From positions 7,672,986 to 7,736,985 of the forward strand of contig OY754964.1 of NCBI GenBank assembly GCA_963576475.1: a DNA stretch of 64,000 nucleotides. The letters run 5' to 3'. The translations under genes were made by a program, and so were the position numbers. This stretch comes from Molanna angustata. Taxonomy: Eukaryota; Arthropoda; Insecta; Trichoptera; Molannidae. Positions 58,501 to 64,000 of this stretch are shown here, piece after piece. How positions within the stretch are numbered: position 1 is the first letter of the stretch; the number at the start of each line of letters is the position of its first letter. A model generated the notes under the pieces. The model saw only the letters and a program-made list of their open reading frames with translations, had not been told where the DNA came from and ran no database searches.

Positions 58501-58941
58501 TTAGGCCAAAGAATTGATGTGAAGAACGCGGATGATCACATTTTTGGAATGGTTCTCATGAATGATTGGAGTGGTACGATTTTTTCCTTACTTTGTTTTT
58601 GATTCAAACTCATTCAGTAGGTATGTATGTGATATTACAAAAATAAAACAAAAAATACTTTTCCATAAAAAGATTCAAATTAGTGGAATGATTTACTGTT
58701 CAATGTTTTATTAATACCTTTATTTTATTTTCAGCTCGAGATATACAAAAATGGGAATATCAACCTCTTGGTCCGTTTACATCTAAAAATCTTGGAACAA
58801 CAATTTCTCCGTGGATCGTAACGATGGAAGCATTGAAACCTTTTATCGTCCCAAATGTGCAACAAGATCCTTTACCATTTTCTTATCTTCAGCACAGTGA
58901 TCCATATAATTTTAATATAAAATTGGAAATAATTCTGCAAC
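55515..58941 (+). CDS. Faa: Fumarylacetoacetase, exons 1-7 (C-terminus outside window or unseen)
   Basis: Exons by splice signals and continuous frame: 55515-55598, 56180-56287, 56374-56498, 57437-57577, 58171-58268, 58418-58573 and 58735-58941, about 306 codons of the usual ~415. The enzyme splits fumarylacetoacetate into fumarate and acetoacetate, the last step of tyrosine breakdown in the cytosol. The N-terminal domain starts MKSFIEY and includes IHNLPYGVF. The catalytic fold follows with [14 protein letters not shown] (Asp127, catalytic His134), [18 protein letters not shown] (metal-binding Glu200 and Glu202), LMNDW (Asp235), and Lys255 and Thr259 in the LGPF-GTTISPW region. These positions match the metal- and substrate-binding residues known in the mammalian enzyme. 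Exon 7 stops at CAAC|GTATGT. The remaining ~110 residues, including the catalytic Glu near the C-terminus, are not in 58942-64000. Confidence 0.95.
56860..57090 (+). pseudogene. Degraded RTE LINE 3' end in fumarylacetoacetase intron 3
   Basis: A frame reads [18 protein letters not shown] and [11 protein letters not shown], like the RTE C-terminus GRPPMRWRD of the copy at 50.2 kb, with a stop upstream. A GAAGAAGAAGAAG tail ends it near 57090. A relic in the same orientation as the host gene. Confidence 0.75.
57095..57225 (+). repeat. Short dispersed repeat, copy 2
   Basis: Relative of 13334-13460, starting directly after the RTE tail. It may have been carried with it or have served as its target. 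Confidence 0.6.
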
Positions 58942-59069
58942 GTATGTTTATACCTATGTATATTTTTTATATTGTTGGATAACGTCAATGTAAGTTCATT
59001 ATATAACATTATTTTGAACTTGGAGTGGGGTATTGAATGCCACAGCACTACATTGCAGCTCTCCGGTTT

Positions 59070-62000
59070 TAGTTTATTTATTTATTTATTTATTCATTTA
59101 GGAATACAAACAGTTACAGAAAATATGCATATAACTAATAGTAACATAGAATTCAAAGTTTATCTGTAACCTTACAGTATTCACAATATAAACATATGAA
59201 AGTGAAAATTTGCAAAGTAATACAATACTAATAAAAGACAAAACAAGTAAAGAAGAAAGAAAAAAAAAATCAATTTAAATTAACATAAACGAAATGAAAT
59301 AGATAAGAAATTAATTATACAGAAATAAGTATTGAGGCGAGAAATAAATATTGAGGCGAGAAATAGAGAAACAAGAGTTATACATTAACATAATGATAAT
59401 AAAGAGAAAAAAAAAACAAAAATACATAAAATAAAATTAAAATTAAGGAGCCATAATTCAATAAAAGAGATGGTGTAGTATGTTATGACAGATGATTAAT
59501 ATCTCAATGGAGTATGTGTATTATTATGTCATCGCGTGTTGTGGTGATGATTTTTGAATGTGTTTTATTTCGTGTTTGAATGCTGTGTATGATTTGGAGA
59601 AGATGTGTGTGTCTGGAAAGGTTTTGTTGTATTCATTGCACATTCTGTTGGTTGGTTTCCTAAATCCTGCATTTGTGTTTGAAGTTGACGGGAGGAAGAG
59701 CAAGTTGTTTCTTAGGCATCTGAGTGGTGCATGTATGTTAATTGAGCTAACGAGTGCTGGACAGTCAAACGTGCTATTGATTATTTTGTGTAGTGTTGTC
59801 ATGTCAAATAGGGTACGTCTCTCTTTTAGTGTGCATAGATTGTAATTATTAAGTAGGTCAGTGTATGGTAGTCGGGGATTCTGTGTTCTGTATTGCATAG
59901 TCTTGAGGTATTTTTTCTGAATTGTTTCAATTTTTTCGGCGTATATGTTGTAATGTGGATTCCATATTTGAGAGCAGTATTCGAGTTGTGAGCGGATTAA
60001 CGTATTATATAATATTAAATATGAGCTGGTTTTTTTGAATTCTTTAGTCAATCTCATCACAAAACCCATCATTTTATATGCTTTGTTGATTATGTTTTCC
60101 ACATGGATGTCAAAATGAAGTTTGCTATCAAACACAACTCCTAGATCCCGAATATTGTTGACTTTGTCAAGTGGATGAGTGTCGATGTAGTAATTATGTT
60201 GGATAATATTTTTATTTTTGTAAATGTGATAGTCTTGCATTTAGCTAAATTAAGATATAGTTTATTTCGCTGACAGTAATCGTTTAATCTATTTAGGTCG
60301 TCCTGGAGAGCTGTGCAATCGTGTACATGTTTAATTTTAAGGAAAATTTTTAAATCGTCAGCAAATATTAAAAAATTACTATTTATGAAACATGAGTTGA
60401 TATCGTTAATTAATATCGTGAAGAGTAGTGGGCCAAGGATTGAACCTTGAGGTACTCCAGATGTTATTTTTACTTTATTGGAGGAATGGCCGTTGAGAAC
60501 AACTACCTGATGCCTATTTGTAATGTATGATTTTGTCCACCTGAGTAGGCTGCCTTTAATTCCATTATCTGATAATTTTTCCATTAATATACTATGGTCC
60601 ACTTTGTCGAAGGCCTTCTTGAAGTCTGTATAAATTGAGTCAATTTGAATTTTGTCGTCGAGTGATTGGAAGAGATATTCTGAGTATACTAGCAAGTTAG
60701 TTGTCGTTGATTTGTTAGGCATGAAACCATGTTGCTCATCTACTATATTTCTTTTCACGGTTGCTAATATTTGTCCATGAACGATTTTTTCAAGAACCTT
60801 AGGTATTGCTGACAGTATTGATATAGGTCTATAATTTTCGATGTCATTTGTGTTGCCGCCTTTGTGAATAGGGGTAATGAAAGCTTTTTTCCATTTATCG
60901 GGGAATACCCCTTCTGATAAACACTGATTGAATATCAGCGCTAAAGGGTGACTTATTGAGTATGCAGTTTTTTGAAGAAAGAATGGGGGAATTTTGTCCG
61001 GGCCTGGACCTTTACTGATATCTAAGGAAATAAGAATTTCCCTAAGTTCACCTAGATTTATCCTGATAGATGACAGATTGACAGAATTATTACTATCTGG
61101 AATGATGTTGTTTTGGTCAGATGGTAATTCGGGTTCAAATACCGATTCAAAATAATCTGAGAACATGTTTGCTATTTCGTTTGGCTGACTGGAGGTTTTA
61201 ACTTTGTATGTCATCGTAGAAGGATAGCCTGATGTAGTTTTTAGGGATTTAGTATACGCCCAGAAACTTTTAAGATTACTAGTCAAGTTATTCTCAATGT
61301 TAGCTATGTATGTTCGGTGATGATCTTTTAGTAATTTTTTGAAACGTCGTCGAAGTAAAGAATAGGAGTTGAAGTCTGCTTCGTTTCCGTAAATTTTCCA
61401 TTTCTTCCAGTACTTACATTTTTCTTTTGAGATATGGATTAGAGCAGGAGAGAACCAAATGGGATATTTGAGGCTGCGTGTTTTCTTGAGCGGTACATAT
61501 TCGTTGATGATTGTATAAATAATATCGTAGAAGTAATCAACGGCAGTAGAGGCATTTATGTCTCTAAAAATGTTTTCCCAGTTTGTATAAAGTATGTGTT
61601 CGTTGATCGCTTCGTAATTACCATTTCTGTAGTCAAATTTTTTCAGGTCTTGAATAGGCAATGTAGTTAGAGCTTGTGTGGATAAGATTATGTTCAGTGC
61701 TGGGTGATGTCGATCTTCGTGGGTGATTGGATCGATGGACTGAGTAACTGAGCAACGGTCATGAGACATAACTAGATCTAGTGTTTTATTATTTATGTTA
61801 GGTATTTTGTTATGTTGAGAAAGATTCATGAGAGACATTAAATTAATTAGAGCTCCAGCGACGGGATTTCTGATATTAATAATGTTATTTGTAGGTGAGT
61901 CATGTGTCCAATCTATGCTAGGAATATTGTAGTCTCCAAGTATGAGCATATTCATGTTAGTGTGTTGTGTGTATAGATTACATAATGTATTAAATTGTAA

Positions 62001-62400
62001 TTCGTAAGTGGATAACGGAGTATTTGGGGGAATGTAAGTTGCCGCAATAATAAGTTTTTTGTCGCCAATGCTCTTGTCTGGAGAGGTATTCAGTGTTATA
62101 AATATGTCTTCAATAGATTTGCTTTCCCACCCGTACATACGGACTGCCGTGTAATTTTTATGTATTGCTACGAGGACGCCGCCAAATCCTTTTTTATTGC
62201 TTGTCTGATTATCCCTGTCTCTGCGGTGTACAATATACCTATTATCAAATAATTCCGAGTTATAAATATTTGGACACAATCCTGTTTCTGTGAGAACAAA
62301 AATATCGTAGTTATTATTCAATATGTTCATGTATGTATCATGAAGTTTGGTTCTGAGACCATTACAATTTTGGTAATATATTGTTAGGGTTTTATCCATT
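59070..62400 (-). mobile_element. Jockey/CR1-type LINE, antisense in a fumarylacetoacetase intron
   Basis: Runs from the ORF2 start at 62399 to a (AAAT)n-type tail visible as TTTATTTATTTATTTATT near 59075-59097. ORF1 is not found upstream, so the copy is 5' truncated near the ORF2 start, or the family lacks it. No target duplication was identified. Confidence 0.85.
59524..62399 (-). pseudogene. LINE ORF2: endonuclease and reverse transcriptase, one frameshift
   Basis: 62399-60141 encodes an endonuclease (YYQNCNGLRTKL, LTETGL, LGDYNIPSIDW, DRHHPALN) and an RT (YRPISILSAIPKVLEKIV, YTDFKKAFDKVDH, SGVPQGSILGPLLF and FADDLKIF). Reading then shifts near 60200-60235, at an A-rich stretch, into a second frame (60240-59524). 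That part carries the family's C-terminal region (DLGVVFDSKLHFDIHVENI, LIRSQLEYCSQIWNP). No RNase H is present, which fits CR1/jockey rather than I. Apart from this shift the ORF is well kept, so the copy is fairly young, or the shift is a sequencing error at an A-run. Confidence 0.88.
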
Positions 62401-62950
62401 TTTATGTTCAGTTAAGTTGGTTGACGTGTTGGCACCTATATACGACTGACGTGTTGGCACCTATAGTTGTTTGTTTGTGAACCAAAATATCGATGTTGGA
62501 TATCGGCGCGGACTACGAGTGAGGTGGTTTTTTCCTCTTGACTTTTGCAGATTGGTTCTTCTGTAAGATCCATAAGAATGACGATTACCTAACAGAAAAA
62601 AAATAATATTGTCTTATACAATTTATTTCATTTAGATCATATGAATGGTCGTATCTTTGTCTAATGATAGGTACATTTTAAGTCTTCTTTCGTGTTCTTC
62701 TAACTCTCCCGGAACCTTTGACATCGATTTAAGTTTTTTTGCTGTATGGATGTTAAATTATAAAACAATGACAATGTACACTCCACACTATAACTTTTTG
62801 TATTGGTTCGGTAGAACGATGGACTCATTCAAACTTGATTTTGTGTCATATTTTCCCCCTGTACATTATGTAGGTACCTAGATCGAATTCGAAGATAACT
62901 TTAATCTTCATTTGATTGGCTTTATTTTTATAATGTTAAATGTAATTATA
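62400..62950. other. Gene-free stretch upstream of the LINE ORF
   Basis: A 16-bp block GACGTGTTGGCACCTATA occurs twice (about 62424 and 62448). Otherwise nothing is recognised. It should be intron of fumarylacetoacetase. Confidence 0.4.
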
Positions 62951-62953
62951 TAG

Positions 62954-63095
62954 GAGAAATTAAATTAAAATCATTCTCATGCAATTATTGCTTCTCTGGG
63001 CTGGAAACACTGGTTAGTTGAGATAATTTGCCATATTGCAATTAACTCGCCACTTGTGCAGGGTGCAAGGAAGTGTTTATTATTATTATAGGTCT
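62954..63095 (+). mobile_element. SINE 3' part, head missing
   Basis: Matches the SINE body of 47539-47755 (GCTTCTCTGGGCTGGAAACA, GTGCAGGGTGCAAGGAAGTG, TTATTATTATTATA tail). The tRNA-like head with the A and B boxes is absent. Confidence 0.8.
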
Positions 63096-63339
63096 TGAAT
63101 TTCATTAATACCTATATTAATTTAGTTTATCTTATACAAATTCATCAATCATATGTACATACCTAAGTCAAAATCTATTTTCAACACAAAAAAATACCAC
63201 GATTGTTATAATAGAATATATTATTTCGAACATTGCAATAACTTCATCATCATTGTGACTTCATTTTTTTTTCTTATAAAATAAATATATATTGGAAAAT
63301 ATTGAATCAAACAAAAAATTGACGCGACCTCGATATTTT

Positions 63340-63810
63340 TTGACAAGAGACAAAACCTCGAAAACGTGACACATGGATAGTCGAAAGGAGACGCGCATCG
63401 CGTTTGGACAGGAAATTCACCGAAGGGCCGAAGGATGCGTAACCGCATTCCTCGTGCCCGGAAACATATTGGTCGGGCCGACTTCACAGCGACAGGCGTG
63501 GTCGTAGCACCGTGAGTGCCGAAATGGATCTTCGCTGCACCATTCGGCGAGAGAACCGTGGCGTGGTGAACCATGCTGAGTTCGGAAAGTGCTCCAAACG
63601 CTGTTGAGTTGCAATGGACTCTGGAGCAACGTCCTGCATCTCCTTGAGATTAGCGACGCCGTCGTTCGCTTCTGACGCAACCACTCGACCGGCACCGGAC
63701 GGTGTTTGGGATCCGAGGATGCTTTCGCCGATAACCTTCCCCCTTCGCCTGTCGACGACGGTCCGTTCCGGCATTGAAGTAGCATCAGCACGTTCATGGC
63801 TGTAAAGAAA
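63340..63810. other. GC-rich patch of unknown origin
   Basis: About 470 bp clearly richer in G and C, with many CpGs, than the AT-rich surroundings. ORFs of 96-149 codons overlap in several minus-strand frames and one of 63 on the plus strand. None shows a domain I recognise, and none fits the missing fumarylacetoacetase C-terminus. Like the gypsy pol patch at 8.3-9.7 kb it may be retroelement-derived. Confidence 0.4.
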
Positions 63811-64000
63811 AGACTATGTGTGCCCCAGAAACCATCAATATTTGTGACATTTTTTTCTTGTGACAATATTTCGGCTGTGTTTTTTATTTATTTTACTTAC
63901 ATTTTCAATTTATTTTAATTTGTGACTTTCTAATTTATTGCCAACATTATTTTGATTTTTAATTTTTCTGTGATTAAATCGTGCCGTCTGACTTTTGAAT

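Noticed and set aside
58360..58602. 80-codon ORF with its own ATG in fumarylacetoacetase
   Set aside because: It is exon 6 (58418-58573) plus intron read-through on both sides.
63417..63866. C-terminal exons of fumarylacetoacetase in the GC-rich patch
   Set aside because: No frame on the plus strand resembles the enzyme's C-terminal domain, and composition differs from exons 1-7.

Overview
The window is nuclear DNA of an insect, AT-rich and crowded with transposable elements. Two spliced housekeeping genes show it is eukaryotic. The tRNA-derived SINEs, the CR1/jockey-type C-terminal RT fragment, the TTAA-flanked foldback and the many short GTAGGTA/TACCTA strings would fit a lepidopteran, but that placement is an inference. 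There are no operons, CRISPR arrays or other prokaryotic systems.

Layout. 1-7.1 kb: an apparently intact Ty1/copia retrotransposon on the minus strand (LTRs, primer site, polypurine tract, 1276-residue polyprotein) next to a near-identical 1.5 kb duplication of its 3' end and flank. 7.1-11.5 kb: a decayed Ty3/gypsy pol fragment between two 631-bp direct repeats. 11.5-16.9 kb: intergenic DNA with a 16-bp periodic array inside an inverted-repeat element and a 109-bp minisatellite of nearly ten copies. 17-20.5 kb: a broken FLYWCH-MULE transposase gene whose 5' end is tandemly duplicated, with a 680-bp foldback inserted at TTAA in one copy. 23.3-24.1 kb: a two-exon gene for a protein consisting of little more than a THAP domain. 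25.2-31.5 kb: a complete I-type non-LTR retrotransposon with 13-bp target-site duplications and two open ORFs. 31.8-39 kb: AT-rich DNA, minisatellites and a third copy of the LTR-like unit.

39.0-43.5 kb holds the sds22/PPP1R7 orthologue (a leucine-rich-repeat regulator of protein phosphatase 1), with a SINE and a mariner-derived deletion element in intron 2. 45.7-54.7 kb is MITEs, a SINE, a 5'-truncated RTE LINE and an 800-bp foldback. 55.5-58.9 kb holds the first seven coding exons of fumarylacetoacetase (last step of tyrosine breakdown). Its C-terminal exons are not seen and should lie beyond the right edge. The intron after exon 7 contains a 3.3 kb antisense jockey/CR1-type LINE, a SINE tail and an unexplained GC-rich patch.

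The only confident host genes are sds22, the THAP gene and fumarylacetoacetase; they show no functional link. The rest is mobile DNA at many ages. The most informative structures are those that record their own history: the TTAA foldback with an empty-site paralogue, the two LINEs with readable target duplications, the young minisatellites and the copia-associated duplication.
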